DNA of 64,000 nucleotides. Source: DASRAU01 sp036005805 (lineage in GTDB: Bacteria; Acidobacteriota; Polarisedimenticolia; Gp22-AA2). The notes beneath the pieces were generated by a model. It did not search any database. It worked only from the letters and a program-made list of their open reading frames with translations, and had not been told where the DNA came from. The translations under genes and the position numbers were made by a program. The DNA lies in assembly GCA_036005805.1 (NCBI GenBank), contig DASYQE010000210.1:18573-82572 (forward strand), in the 5' to 3' direction. Positions 54,459 through 63,071 of the stretch are shown here, in pieces; position 1 is the first letter of the stretch; each line of letters starts with the position of its first letter.

Positions 54459-55528
54459 GCCGCATCGTCGCCGCCGAGGCGGTGCCCATCACCTTCCGGC
54501 TGGTCGAGGGCTACCGCATCGCCGGCCGTCACTTCAAAAGCGCCGACAATGTGTTGCTGAAGCTGGTGGCCTCGGACGGCCGCACCGGCTACGGCTGCGG
54601 CGCCCCGATGGAGGAGGTCACCGGCGAGCACCCGCGCGAGACCCTGCGGGCGCTGAACGAGGCGCTCCTTCCGCTGGCGAAGGAGTGGAACGGCGACGAT
54701 ACCCGGGACCTCGTGGCGCGCGCCACGACCGCCGCCCCGCGGGCGCCCGCCGCCCGCGCGGCGCTCGACATGGCGCTGTGCGACATCGACGCGCGCCGGG
54801 CGGGGGTGCCGCTCGCCCGGCTCCTCGGATCCGATCGCACCCGCATCGCCACCAGCTTCACGTTCGGCATCGAGGACGACATGACCTCCACGGTCGAGCG
54901 GGCGCGGCGGCGCGTCGCCGAAGGGTTCCACGTCCTCAAGATCAAGGTAGGGGAAGACTGGAAGCACGACCTGGAGCTGATTCGCGCGCTGCGCGCGGCC
55001 CTCGGCCCCGGCGTCGTCCTGCGCGCCGACGGGAACGAAGGCTACGACGAGGCCTCGGCCGCGGCCTTCCTGCGCGGCGCCATGGAGGCGGGCCTGGAGC
55101 TCCTGGAGCAGCCGGTTCCGAAGGAGGACCTCGGCGCCATGGCGCGCCTCGCGACTCTGACGCGCGTGCCGATCATGGCGGACGAGTCGGTGCAGAGCGA
55201 GGCCGACGCCGAGCGGCTCATCGAAGCGCGGGCGGCGAATCTCTTCAACATCAAGCTGATGAAATCAGGCGGGGTGCTGCCGGGTCTCGCCATCGCGCGG
55301 CGCGCCGCCGCGGCCGGCATCGGCATCATGGTCGGGTGCAACGACGAGTCGCGCATCTCCATCGCGGCCGGGCTGCACCTGGCGCTCGCGGCGGCCGCGG
55401 ATTCGCGCGCCGACCTCGACGGGCACCTGGATCTTCAGGACGACGTGGCGACGGGCGGGTTCCGCCTGCGCGATGGCACGCTCGAGATCACCGGCGAGCC
55501 GGGGCTCGGGGTCGAAGCCGACTTCTGA
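54455..55528 (+). CDS. Dipeptide epimerase / N-acyl amino acid racemase, enolase superfamily
   Basis: The 357-residue enzyme has the muconate-lactonising subgroup residues: KIK (162-164), metal ligands D192, E218 and D243, and K267/K270 in NIKLMKSGG. It resembles L-Ala-D/L-Glu epimerases and DgcA. With the coupled DUF1611 protein it may recycle D-glutamate from peptidoglycan, or epimerise murein dipeptides. The 3' 94 bases overlap the convergent NtrC-type gene. Confidence 0.85.
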   Translation: MSRIVAAEAVPITFRLVEGYRIAGRHFKSADNVLLKLVASDGRTGYGCGAPMEEVTGEHPRETLRALNEALLPLAKEWNGDDTRDLVARATTAAPRAPAARAALDMALCDIDARRAGVPLARLLGSDRTRIATSFTFGIEDDMTSTVERARRRVAEGFHVLKIKVGEDWKHDLELIRALRAALGPGVVLRADGNEGYDEASAAAFLRGAMEAGLELLEQPVPKEDLGAMARLATLTRVPIMADESVQSEADAERLIEARAANLFNIKLMKSGGVLPGLAIARRAAAAGIGIMVGCNDESRISIAAGLHLALAAAADSRADLDGHLDLQDDVATGGFRLRDGTLEITGEPGLGVEADF

Positions 55529-56913
55529 GTCCGGCGCGGCCGGCCGCGCATCCCCTCGGGCCCGAGCCCGTACAGCCGCACCTTCCGCTGCAGCGTCCGG
55601 AGCCCGATCCCCAGCGCGCGCGCCGCGCGGGTGCGGTTGCCGCCGTGCCGCGACAGCGCCCGGCGGATCGCCTCCCGCTCCATCCCCCCGAGGCTCAGCT
55701 CAGCCGGGAGATCGACGTCGTCGTCCCCGGCCGGACCGCCGCGGAACCCTTCGGGGAGATCCTCCGCCTCGATGACGAGCCCCGGGCGGATGATGGCGGC
55801 GCTCTCGAGCACGTTCTTCAGCTCGCGCACGTTCCCCGGCCACGTGTGCCGCAGGAGCACGCGCACCGCGCTGTCCCCCAGGTGTTTCCCCGGCAGGCCG
55901 TTGTCGCGGCAGATCTGCTCGAGAAGCGAGCGGGCCAGCTCGGGGATGTCCTCCCGCCGCCCGCGCAGGGCCGGCACCCGGATGGTGATGACGTTGAGCC
56001 GGAAGTAGAGATCCTCGCGGAAGCGATGCCGGGCGGTCAGCTCGCGCAGATCGCGGTTGCTCGCCGCCAGCACACGCACGTCCACCCGCACGGCGCGCGA
56101 GCCGCCGACGCGCATGAATTCCCGCTCCTCCAGCACGCGCAGGAGTTTCGCCTGCGTGCCGAGGTCCATCTCGCCGATCTCGTCAAGCAGCAGCGTGCCG
56201 CCGTGCGCCAGCTCGAACTTTCCGCGCTGGCGCTCGTGCGCCCCCGTGAAGGCTCCCTTCTCGTGGCCGAACAGCTCGCTCTCGATGAGCGTCCCGGGAA
56301 TCGCCGAGCAGTTGAGCGCGATGAACGGCCCGGAGCGCCGCGGCGAGTTGTAGTGGATGGCCTTGGCGACCAGCTCCTTGCCGACGCCGCTCTCCCCGAG
56401 GATGAGGACGGTGCTGCGGGCCGGCGCGACCTGGACGATCTGGCCGCGGACGCGCTGCATCCCCGGGGAGCGGCTGACGACCCTCCCGACGAGGTAGCGC
56501 TGCGACAGCTCGTCCTGCAGATGGCGGGCGCGCAGGTCGTGATCCTGCCAGCGGAGCAGCCGGCCGACGCGGGCCTCGACTTCGGCTGGGGCGACCGGCT
56601 TGAGCAGGTAATCGGCCGCCCCGCGGGCGAGGGCGGCGTGCGCCGCCTCGACCTCGTCCGGGCGGGCCAGCATCAGGATCGAGGGAATCCGGCCCCCCTC
56701 GATCAGCCGGCGCAGCGCCTCGGCGGTCCCCTGCGGCCCGAGATCGCAGCCGATGAGGGCGAGATCGAATTCCTCCCGGCGGGTCTCCCGCGATGCCCGG
56801 CCGGCATCGGCCACAGTCACGACCAGGGCCCCCATCTTCCTGAAGACCCCCGCCGTGGCGGCGCTCTCCGCCTCCCGTTCGACGAGAAGGATGTGTTTGC
56901 CTTCGAATGACAT
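55435..56913 (-). CDS. NtrC-family sigma-54 activator with degenerate receiver
   Basis: The 492-residue protein has a receiver-like domain (1-120), a sigma-54 AAA+ domain (about 140-380, Walker A GESGVGKE at 173-180, GAFTGA at 220-225, LLDEIGEM) and a Fis-type HTH (around 430-460). In the receiver the acidic pocket is VERE rather than VDDD, and the phospho-Asp position (about 55) is Gly, while Lys105 remains. It may work without phosphorylation. The C-terminal tail beyond the HTH is basic and overlaps the epimerase gene by 94 bases. Confidence 0.88.
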   Translation of the reverse strand: MSFEGKHILLVEREAESAATAGVFRKMGALVVTVADAGRASRETRREEFDLALIGCDLGPQGTAEALRRLIEGGRIPSILMLARPDEVEAAHAALARGAADYLLKPVAPAEVEARVGRLLRWQDHDLRARHLQDELSQRYLVGRVVSRSPGMQRVRGQIVQVAPARSTVLILGESGVGKELVAKAIHYNSPRRSGPFIALNCSAIPGTLIESELFGHEKGAFTGAHERQRGKFELAHGGTLLLDEIGEMDLGTQAKLLRVLEEREFMRVGGSRAVRVDVRVLAASNRDLRELTARHRFREDLYFRLNVITIRVPALRGRREDIPELARSLLEQICRDNGLPGKHLGDSAVRVLLRHTWPGNVRELKNVLESAAIIRPGLVIEAEDLPEGFRGGPAGDDDVDLPAELSLGGMEREAIRRALSRHGGNRTRAARALGIGLRTLQRKVRLYGLGPEGMRGRPRRTQKSASTPSPGSPVISSVPSRRRNPPVATSS

Positions 56914-57202
56914 CGCGGAGTCTCCAAAGAAGAAGCCCGCGGGGGCGTGACTGTCCTCCCCGACCGCGCAATACTGTCATATTGACGTGTTTTTATCAAT
57001 GCTTAAATTGCGCCACTTTGGCCGATCGACGCTCGGTGTCACTTAGAGGCCGGCTCAGCAGGACTCGCATCGTGGGACAAAGGTCGCGGAAGCCGCACCC
57101 TGCGGGCTGTTCGACACGACCGCCTGAGTCCGAGCGGCGTCTCGATGGGTTGGCAGCATTGTTGCTCCTGGGGATGTCCAACCTGGGGAGGGTCGGGAAG
57201 AC
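56914..57202. promoter_or_regulatory. Divergent promoter region with AT-rich core
   Basis: This 289-base gap has an AT-rich core near 56970-57010. On the plus strand TTGACG (56982) and TAAATT (57004) are 16 bases apart, pointing to the small protein gene with a leader of about 190 bases. On the minus strand TTGATA (56999-56994) and CAGTAT (56976-56971) are 17 bases apart, pointing to the NtrC-type gene. The long leader has GC-rich, possibly structured stretches but I recognise no known RNA. Confidence 0.6.
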
Positions 57203-57403
57203 ATGGCCAAGACCAAGACGGCGAAAGCGGCTCGGAAACCCAAGAAGAATCCGTACGGGATGATCGATTTCAGCTTCGGGGACACCAAGTACCAGATCGA
57301 CATGAACCGCCGGAAGGTCTACTACCGCTTCATCGAGGTGGAGACCTCCAAGACGTCGCTGATCATGGGCGCCTACAACGTGGCGCTCGCCCAGGCGAAG
57401 TAA
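57203..57403 (+). CDS. Small basic protein of unknown function
   Basis: The 66-residue product starts with a Lys/Arg-rich stretch (MAKTKTAKAARKPKKNP) followed by a compact region with DFSFGDTKYQIDMNRRKVYY. The basic tail suggests nucleic-acid or ribosome binding. A GGGGAGGG site precedes the ATG, a promoter lies at 56982-57009 and a strong terminator at 57488-57524, so it is a separate transcription unit and a real gene. Confidence 0.7.
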   Translation: MAKTKTAKAARKPKKNPYGMIDFSFGDTKYQIDMNRRKVYYRFIEVETSKTSLIMGAYNVALAQAK

Positions 57404-57487
57404 AGCAGCACCGAGAAGCCTTCACACCGCGTCACCCGGAGCCCGGGGGGCGTGGACGTTCCTACAGCTCAAGCACCAGCCAGACCC

Positions 57488-57524
57488 GAGCCGCTTCCGT
57501 CTTCATGAAGCGGCTCTCTTTTTT
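57488..57524 (+). terminator. Intrinsic terminator of the small protein gene
   Basis: A perfect 10-bp stem (GAGCCGCTTC with GAAGCGGCTC), nine-base loop, then TCTTTTTT. Confidence 0.92.
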
Positions 57525-57556
57525 GGGGAAGATACGGCGGGCGCGGCGCCCGTGGT

Positions 57557-58906
57557 CTACCCGAGGACGGAGAGGTCGGGTTGCGGCAGCGGCGGCCCGG
57601 GGCGCGCGAACAGGTAGCCCTGGGCGAAGCGCACGCCGATTCTCTGCAGGCAGCGCAGCTCCTCCACCGTCTCGACGCCCTCGGCGATGAGGGTCGTGCC
57701 GCTGGACGAAGAGAAGCGGGCGATGGTCGCGGTCAGGTCCTGCTTGATCGGGTGCAGGTGGATGTCGCGGATCAGGGCCATGTCGATCTTGATGAAGTTC
57801 GGGCGCAGCTCGGCCACCGACTTGAGCCCGGAGTAGCCCGACCCGACGTCGTCCACGGCCAGCCGGAAGCCGTGGAACTGGAAGTAGTTCAGCATCTGCC
57901 GGAAGGCTTCGTATTCCTGCACCGCCGAGTGCTCGGTGATCTCCAGCACCACCTGGGAGGGCTTGAGGTCGGCCTCCCCGAGCAGGGTGAAGATCTCCTC
58001 CGAGCGCAGCGCCGGGTCGTAGATCGAATCGGGCTCCATGTTGAGGAACAGGAGCTGGTCGGCGCGGAAGCTCTTGAGCCCGCGGATGGCCCGCTCGCGG
58101 CAGAGGCGCTCGAGCTTCCAGACCGAGTCGTTCTCGTAGGCGGCCTTGAAGAGCTGGTCCGGTCCGGCGAACGCTCCCGTCGTGAGCCGGGTGAGAGCCT
58201 CGAAGCCGATCGCCCGGCGCTCGACCATGTCCACGACCGGCTGGTAGACCGCGTGCACGGCGCCGGTCCGCAACACCTCCTTGAACTGCATCGCGACCTT
58301 GCGCTGCTCCCGGTTGCGCTCCTGGATCGAGTCCGCGAACGCCTCCTCGAGCGCGGCGTAGACGCGCCGCTCGAAGCGCAGCGCCTGGTCGTTGCTGAGG
58401 ACGGCGCAGCCGACGTAGACGCCGAAGCGCTCCTGCACGTTCGGGTTCAGCCGTTCCTTCACGAAACGGGCGAGGCTCAGGGCGACGCGGCGGCGCACCT
58501 TGTCGATGTTGGGATAGGAGATCTGGTCGCTGCCGCGCGGCGGCGCCAGCAGCACCACGAAGGCGTTGCCGCTGATCATCACCTCGGCGAGCTGGTCCTC
58601 GCGGCGCAGCGTCTCCTGCTTCACCTGCACCAGGAACGACGCGATGTCGCGCACCAGCGACTCGTACCCCTGGCGACCGAGCGTCTGCTCCACTTTCTCG
58701 TTCTGCAGGATGCTGATCGACAGGAGGCCCAGCTCCTTCGACTCCTTCAGCATGTTGCGGATGCGGCCGAGCAGGAGCGGAACGGTCGGCAGGTCGGTGA
58801 CCCGGTCGTACAGCAGGTCGGTGAGCGCGCCGGCGTCCTGGGACTCCCCGCGCGCGCGGAGCTCCTCCAGGAACTTCTGCTTGCGTGACGACGAGGCGGC
58901 GGCCAT
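57557..58906 (-). CDS. EAL-domain protein with degenerate GGDEF-like region
   Basis: The 449-residue protein has a C-terminal EAL domain with EALTRL, NMEPDS, EITEHS, DDVGSGYSGL, FIKIDM and EGVETVEE, so c-di-GMP phosphodiesterase activity is likely. The N-terminal 200 residues resemble a GGDEF domain that has lost the signature (SGNAF instead of GGDEF), probably a regulatory remnant. No membrane segment is present. The ATG at 58906 is 13 bases after the diguanylate cyclase gene. Confidence 0.9.
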   Translation of the reverse strand: MAAASSSRKQKFLEELRARGESQDAGALTDLLYDRVTDLPTVPLLLGRIRNMLKESKELGLLSISILQNEKVEQTLGRQGYESLVRDIASFLVQVKQETLRREDQLAEVMISGNAFVVLLAPPRGSDQISYPNIDKVRRRVALSLARFVKERLNPNVQERFGVYVGCAVLSNDQALRFERRVYAALEEAFADSIQERNREQRKVAMQFKEVLRTGAVHAVYQPVVDMVERRAIGFEALTRLTTGAFAGPDQLFKAAYENDSVWKLERLCRERAIRGLKSFRADQLLFLNMEPDSIYDPALRSEEIFTLLGEADLKPSQVVLEITEHSAVQEYEAFRQMLNYFQFHGFRLAVDDVGSGYSGLKSVAELRPNFIKIDMALIRDIHLHPIKQDLTATIARFSSSSGTTLIAEGVETVEELRCLQRIGVRFAQGYLFARPGPPLPQPDLSVLG

Positions 58907-58919
58907 GGCTCCGGTCCCC

Positions 58920-60200
58920 CTACCCGCTCTGCGGGTGGTAGACGACGTCGTCCGCGTCGTCGGAGAAGTACTTCGGTTCGCTCGCCATGACCCGGTTCCG
59001 CCCCGCCTTCTTGGCCCGGTAGAGCGCGGCGTCGGCGGCGGCGATGAGGTCGGCGCTGGTCAGCCCGTCGTCCGGGAAGGTGGCGACGCCGCCCGACAGC
59101 GAGACGCACTTCAGCGGCTGCGATTCGCGCGCGGCGAACGGGTGCGCGGCGAGCTTCTCGCGGATGCGCTCGGCCGCCTGCATCGCCCCCTTCTTCGGCG
59201 CGTGCGCCAGCAGCACGATGAACTCCTCGCCGCCGAAGCGCGCCGCGACGTCGTCCGGGCGCACCGTGTCGCGCAGGATCTCGCCGGTGGACTTCAGCAC
59301 CTCGTCCCCCGCCTGGTGCCCCTGCGTGTCGTTGTAGTGCTTGAAGTGATCGAGGTCGAAGATGAAGAGCGAGAAGGGATGGTGCCCCTTGCTCGCCTCG
59401 AGCAGGACGTTCGACAGGCGCTCCATGAAGAAGCGCTTGTTGAAGAGCTTGGTCAGCCCGTCGATGTTGGCCATCTCCTGCGTCTTGTTGAACAGGTCGT
59501 GGTTGTACAGGGCGATGCTGCCGAGGTCGGCGATGAGACTCAGGATCGACTTCTCGTGCTTGTAGTGCCGCTTGAGGCCGCCGGCGCTGATGACGCCGCG
59601 CACCTTTCCCTCGTGGATCATCGGGGCGCACAGCTCGACGTTGAACTGGAAGTGCCCCGGCGCGTCGATGTTGGCCCCGGTCAGTCGCTTCTCGCGGATG
59701 AAGTCGTCCACGTCCATCGCCAGGCCGTTCTGCGCCACGAGGCCCAGGCGTCCCTCGCCGAACTCGATCTGGAACTGCTTGGCGAAGTCGGCCGGCAGCC
59801 CCATCTGGCGCACCAGCGCCAGCTTGTTGATGCGCTCCTCGAGCAGGAAGATGAGGATCTGCGACGGCGCGAAGAGCTGCTCGATGATGCGCATCACCTG
59901 CATGGGGATCTCGCGCCGGTCGATGCGCGAGTTCATCCGCCGGGTGAACTCGGGCAAAAGCTGCATGAAGTTGCTGAGCGCGGCGTTGTCGCTCTCGAGG
60001 CGGGCAATGGTCTTCTGCAGATCGCGGACCTGGGAGCCGCCCTGCTCGGCCGGCTCAGGACGCGGACGCGCGGCCGGGCGGCCCGGGCCCGCGGCCGCCT
60101 GCCGGCGCCACAGGTAGAGGAAGATTCCCGCCACCAGGAGACCGACGGCGGCTCCGCCCCAGGCTGTGTGTTCCTGCAGGTATGCGATCGTCTCGTTCAC
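58920..60200 (-). CDS. GAF-GGDEF diguanylate cyclase, membrane anchored
   Basis: The 426-residue protein has a single N-terminal membrane helix (about 12-30), a coiled coil, a GAF domain (about 105-240) and a GGDEF domain with FGGEEF and FDLDHFKHYNDTQGHQAGDEVL. It should make c-di-GMP, opposing the EAL protein just downstream. GTG 60200 is favoured as start; TTG 60266 would add 22 residues of atypical composition. Shared operon with the EAL gene suggests coordinated c-di-GMP control. Confidence 0.88.
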   Translation of the reverse strand: MNETIAYLQEHTAWGGAAVGLLVAGIFLYLWRRQAAAGPGRPAARPRPEPAEQGGSQVRDLQKTIARLESDNAALSNFMQLLPEFTRRMNSRIDRREIPMQVMRIIEQLFAPSQILIFLLEERINKLALVRQMGLPADFAKQFQIEFGEGRLGLVAQNGLAMDVDDFIREKRLTGANIDAPGHFQFNVELCAPMIHEGKVRGVISAGGLKRHYKHEKSILSLIADLGSIALYNHDLFNKTQEMANIDGLTKLFNKRFFMERLSNVLLEASKGHHPFSLFIFDLDHFKHYNDTQGHQAGDEVLKSTGEILRDTVRPDDVAARFGGEEFIVLLAHAPKKGAMQAAERIREKLAAHPFAARESQPLKCVSLSGGVATFPDDGLTSADLIAAADAALYRAKKAGRNRVMASEPKYFSDDADDVVYHPQSG

Positions 60201-60325
60201 ACGTGTCCCGGCGGCTCGGAGCCCGCGGTCCCGCGTCAATGTGTGGCCCGGAGTGGCTCGATTCAAGGCGGGACAGGCGTTTTCGGCAGGGTCTCCAGGG
60301 GTGACAAATCTTGACGGTCCTCCCC

Positions 60326-60354
60326 TTGCGGACCTTTGGGCTCGCCCGTAGAGT
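60326..60354 (+). promoter_or_regulatory. Promoter of the BtuF-like gene, leaderless
   Basis: TTGCGG and TAGAGT are 17 bases apart; the -10 box ends seven bases before the ATG at 60362, which has no ribosome site. Confidence 0.6.
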
Positions 60355-60361
60355 CGCGGCC

Positions 60362-61264
60362 ATGTCGAGACCCGTGGCCGTGGCGCTGGCCGTCGCCCTG
60401 GGTTGCGCGGCGCCGGCCTGCAGGAACGACGCGCACCGGGCGCCGGAACCTGAGCGCGGGGTGCATGACGGCCTGGGACGGCTCGTCGTGATCCCGGCGC
60501 CGCCGCGGCGCATCGTGACCCTCGCGCCGAACGCCACCGACACCATCGCGGCCCTCGGACTCGGCGACCGCCTGGTCGGGGTGAGCGACTTCTGCCAGCC
60601 CCCTCCCGAGGCGAAGGAGGTGCGGCGGGTGGGCGGGCTCCTGACCCCCGACCTCGAGGTGATCCGGGCGCTGAAGCCCGACCTGCTCGTCGGCTCGACG
60701 AGCGGCAACGACCCCGGCCTCGCCTCCGAGGCCCAGGCCCTCGGGATTCCCTTGTTCATCCTGAACGCCGAAACGGTCGAGCAGGTCCTCGAGGGAATCG
60801 GCGGGCTGGGCGTCGCCCTCGGCGAACAGGCGAAGGCGACGGCGCTCGTGCAGGGCCTGCGCGCGCGGCTCGACGCCGTCGACCGGCGCGTCGCCGGCCG
60901 GCCCCGGCCGCGGGTTCTCTACATCGTGTGGGGAGATCCGCTGGTGGTCCCCGGGGCGAAGGCATTTTTGACCGACGCCATCCGGCGGGCCGGCGGCGAC
61001 TCGGTCACTGACGACGCGCCGGCCGCTCATCCGACCTACAGCATCGAGGCGGCGATCGCGCGCTCCCCCGAGGTCATCCTGACGAGCGAGTACAACCGCG
61101 CCGACGCCGAGAAGCTGAGGAAGGATCCGGCCTGGCAATCGGTTCCGGCCGTGGCGTCGGGAAGGGTCTACGTCGTGGGGGACGAGCTCGTCAGGCCGGG
61201 ACCGGCGATCGTCGGCGGGATCGAGGAAATGGCCCGCCGGCTCCATCCCGAAACAGCCCCATAA
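60362..61264 (+). CDS. Periplasmic metal/cobalamin-binding protein (BtuF-like)
   Basis: The 300-residue protein has a signal peptide or possible lipoprotein signal (Cys in ALGCAAPAC) and a helical-backbone metal-receptor fold with RIVTLAPNATDTIAALGLGDRLVGVSDFC and a YSIEAAIARSPEVIL segment. BtuF/TroA-like proteins bind cobalamin or Fe-siderophore complexes. No permease or ATPase gene is adjacent, so partners lie elsewhere. Confidence 0.85.
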   Translation: MSRPVAVALAVALGCAAPACRNDAHRAPEPERGVHDGLGRLVVIPAPPRRIVTLAPNATDTIAALGLGDRLVGVSDFCQPPPEAKEVRRVGGLLTPDLEVIRALKPDLLVGSTSGNDPGLASEAQALGIPLFILNAETVEQVLEGIGGLGVALGEQAKATALVQGLRARLDAVDRRVAGRPRPRVLYIVWGDPLVVPGAKAFLTDAIRRAGGDSVTDDAPAAHPTYSIEAAIARSPEVILTSEYNRADAEKLRKDPAWQSVPAVASGRVYVVGDELVRPGPAIVGGIEEMARRLHPETAP

Positions 61265-61271
61265 AAATCAA

Positions 61272-61298
61272 GCCGTGCGGGCACGATGCCCGCACGGC
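61272..61298 (-). terminator. Intrinsic terminator, oriented to the minus strand
   Basis: A perfect 11-bp stem (GCCGTGCGGGC with GCCCGCACGGC) and five-base loop. On the minus strand it is followed by TTGATTTTTAT, so it should end transcripts from the outer-membrane protein gene at 61502, and perhaps weakly those of the BtuF-like gene on the plus strand. Confidence 0.75.
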
Positions 61299-61307
61299 CG
61301 GGGGATC

Positions 61308-61336
61308 GAGGAGGGGGCACCCGTCTGCCCCTCCTC
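61308..61336. other. GA/CT-rich hairpin in the 61265-61501 intergenic gap
   Basis: GAGGAGGGGGCA can pair with TGCCCCTCCTC with one bulged G and a six-base loop. It sits beside the terminator at 61272-61298, between convergent genes. The rest of the gap (to 61501) has no gene that I can see. Confidence 0.5.
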
Positions 61337-61501
61337 CGGAACGCCTTGAATTGTGCCATCAAGACTTCGGAAGAGAAGGCGGCCGTGCGGCAGGTTGGTG
61401 CACGAACACCGCGCCCGACCGGCCGGAAACCGCCGACCGGCGCGGGGCGCCGGCGGGCTCATCATCTTTAGAGAGAGACGACGCAGGAGCGGGTCAGGAA
61501 A

Positions 61502-62092
61502 TCAGTAGGCGCCGCCGAGGACGATCGTCAGGCCGATGTTCGGCTCCAGATACGTGACGTCGTTGCCGCTGTCGCTGAAGCTGACGCGGCGCAGATCAAA
61601 GCGGAACCCGGTGCGCGCGCCGCCGAACAGACGGATGCCGCCGCCGATGTTCCACGAGGAGTGCACCTGGTCACCGATCGCATCGGGGTCGGCGACGAAC
61701 CCGAAGCTGCTGGTGTTGATGACGCCGATGCCGCCCGCGGCGTACAGCACCACCTTGTCGCGGCGGTGCACGAAGAAGTTGTAGAGGTAGTCCACCTGGC
61801 CACCGAGCAGATCGACCGTCACGTCGATGTCCGGGCTGTCGGTCGATCCGCCGAAGAACCCGAACTCGACCATGTGGTGCTTGGTCCAGTGATAACCGAA
61901 GCGGAAGCCGATGTCCCAGGTGTCGTCGATGAGCGTGGCGCCATCGACCTTGTCGAACCTCATCTGGCCGAAGTAGGGATTGATCTCCCAGGCCTTCTCG
62001 CGATTCTGGGCCCACGCGGGAGCGGCAAGCGTGCACAACGACAGGAACGCCGCCAACGGCACCACTTTCCAGACACGGAACGCCGTCATCAT
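61502..62092 (-). CDS. Outer-membrane beta-barrel protein
   Basis: The 196-residue protein has a signal peptide cleaved near AWA-QN (about 28) and a body of alternating amphipathic strands rich in Gly and aromatic residues, ending NIGLTIVLGGAY with a terminal aromatic residue, as in OmpA/OmpW-like eight-stranded barrels. Function is unknown. ATG 62092 follows a GGGGGG site directly; ATG 62089 and an upstream TTG are alternatives. Confidence 0.75.
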   Translation of the reverse strand: MMTAFRVWKVVPLAAFLSLCTLAAPAWAQNREKAWEINPYFGQMRFDKVDGATLIDDTWDIGFRFGYHWTKHHMVEFGFFGGSTDSPDIDVTVDLLGGQVDYLYNFFVHRRDKVVLYAAGGIGVINTSSFGFVADPDAIGDQVHSSWNIGGGIRLFGGARTGFRFDLRRVSFSDSGNDVTYLEPNIGLTIVLGGAY

Positions 62093-62217
62093 CCCCCCGC
62101 GGATTGGTGGCAAAACGAGCGCATACCTTTGCAGAACCCCCCTGCCCTGTCAAGCCCGAGCCGCGCGCGGAACCGGTCGGAATGCGGGGAAGGCGCCGCG
62201 TCCGGGCGGCCATTGGC

Positions 62218-62223
62218 TACAAT
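62218..62223 (+). promoter_or_regulatory. -10 box of fdhD, predicted leaderless
   Basis: TACAAT, preceded by TGGC, ends seven bases before the fdhD ATG at 62231. No ribosome site and no clear -35. Confidence 0.45.
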
Positions 62224-62230
62224 AGCGGTC

Positions 62231-63046
62231 ATGAGCGCGTCCGCGGTCGAAACCCGCACCCTCCTCAAGCTCCGCGACGGCCGGAGCGAGGCGGCCGCCG
62301 AGGACTGGGTGGTGGTCGAAGAGCCCCTGGAGATCCGCGTCGGCGGGGAAACACTCGCCGTGGTCATGCGGACCCCCGGCGACGATCTGGAGCTCGCGGC
62401 CGGCTTCGCCCTGACCGAGGGGGTCGTCTCCGAGCCGCGCGGCCTCGGGACCATCCGCCGCTGTCCCGAGGCGAAGGACGGCGGCGAGAACGCCATCGAC
62501 ATCACGCTCGCCCCCGGCTTCACCTTTGACTCCGAGAAGCTGCGGCGCGCGCTGGTCGCGAGCGCCGCGTGCGGCCTGTGCGGGCGCGCCTCGCTCGACG
62601 CGCTCGCCGCCCGCGCCCGTCCCAGCGCGTCGGGCCTGCGGATCCCGCACGCGGTCATCCTCGACCTGCCGCGCCGCCTCGCGGAAGCGCAGGGCGTCTT
62701 CCGCCGCACCGGGGCCCTGCACGCGGCGGCCCTGTTCGATGCGGCCGGGACGCTCCTCGTCGCGCGCGAGGACGTCGGCCGTCACAATGCCGTGGACAAG
62801 GTGATCGGCCGGGCGATCTTCGACGACCTGCCCCTGGGCGACCTGGCGCTCCTCGTCTCCGGCCGCACGTCGTTCGAGATCCTCCAGAAGGCGGCGGTCG
62901 CGGGGATCCCGATGGTCGCGGCGGTCTCCGGCCCGACGACGCTGGCGATCGAGACCGCCCGCGCCTTCAACATCACGCTGGTCAACTTCCTGCGCCCGGG
63001 GGGCATGAACGTCGCCTCCGCCCCGGAGCGCATCACCGGCCTGTGA
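62231..63046 (+). CDS. fdhD: Formate dehydrogenase accessory sulfurtransferase FdhD
   Basis: FdhD passes sulfur from IscS to the molybdenum cofactor of formate dehydrogenase. The 271-residue protein has VVVEEPLEIRVGG, RTPGDDLELAAGFALTEG, the sulfur-transfer CGLCG (about 117-121), TGALHAAALF, REDVGRHNAVDKVIG and the C-terminal RPGGMNVASAPERI. No formate dehydrogenase gene is in view. It is followed by ispH. Confidence 0.95.
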   Translation: MSASAVETRTLLKLRDGRSEAAAEDWVVVEEPLEIRVGGETLAVVMRTPGDDLELAAGFALTEGVVSEPRGLGTIRRCPEAKDGGENAIDITLAPGFTFDSEKLRRALVASAACGLCGRASLDALAARARPSASGLRIPHAVILDLPRRLAEAQGVFRRTGALHAAALFDAAGTLLVAREDVGRHNAVDKVIGRAIFDDLPLGDLALLVSGRTSFEILQKAAVAGIPMVAAVSGPTTLAIETARAFNITLVNFLRPGGMNVASAPERITGL

Positions 63047-63071
63047 CGCTGCGCGCGACGGCCCCGAGACC

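Noticed and set aside
56914..57202. tRNA, known riboswitch or small RNA gene in the divergent gap
   Set aside because: No cloverleaf, T-loop or recognised riboswitch core was found; only promoters and possible GC-rich stems.
62120..62153. Promoter for the outer-membrane barrel gene
   Set aside because: A minus-strand TTGACA is present, but the best -10 candidate (TATGCG) is 22 bases away, too far; kept out of the feature list.
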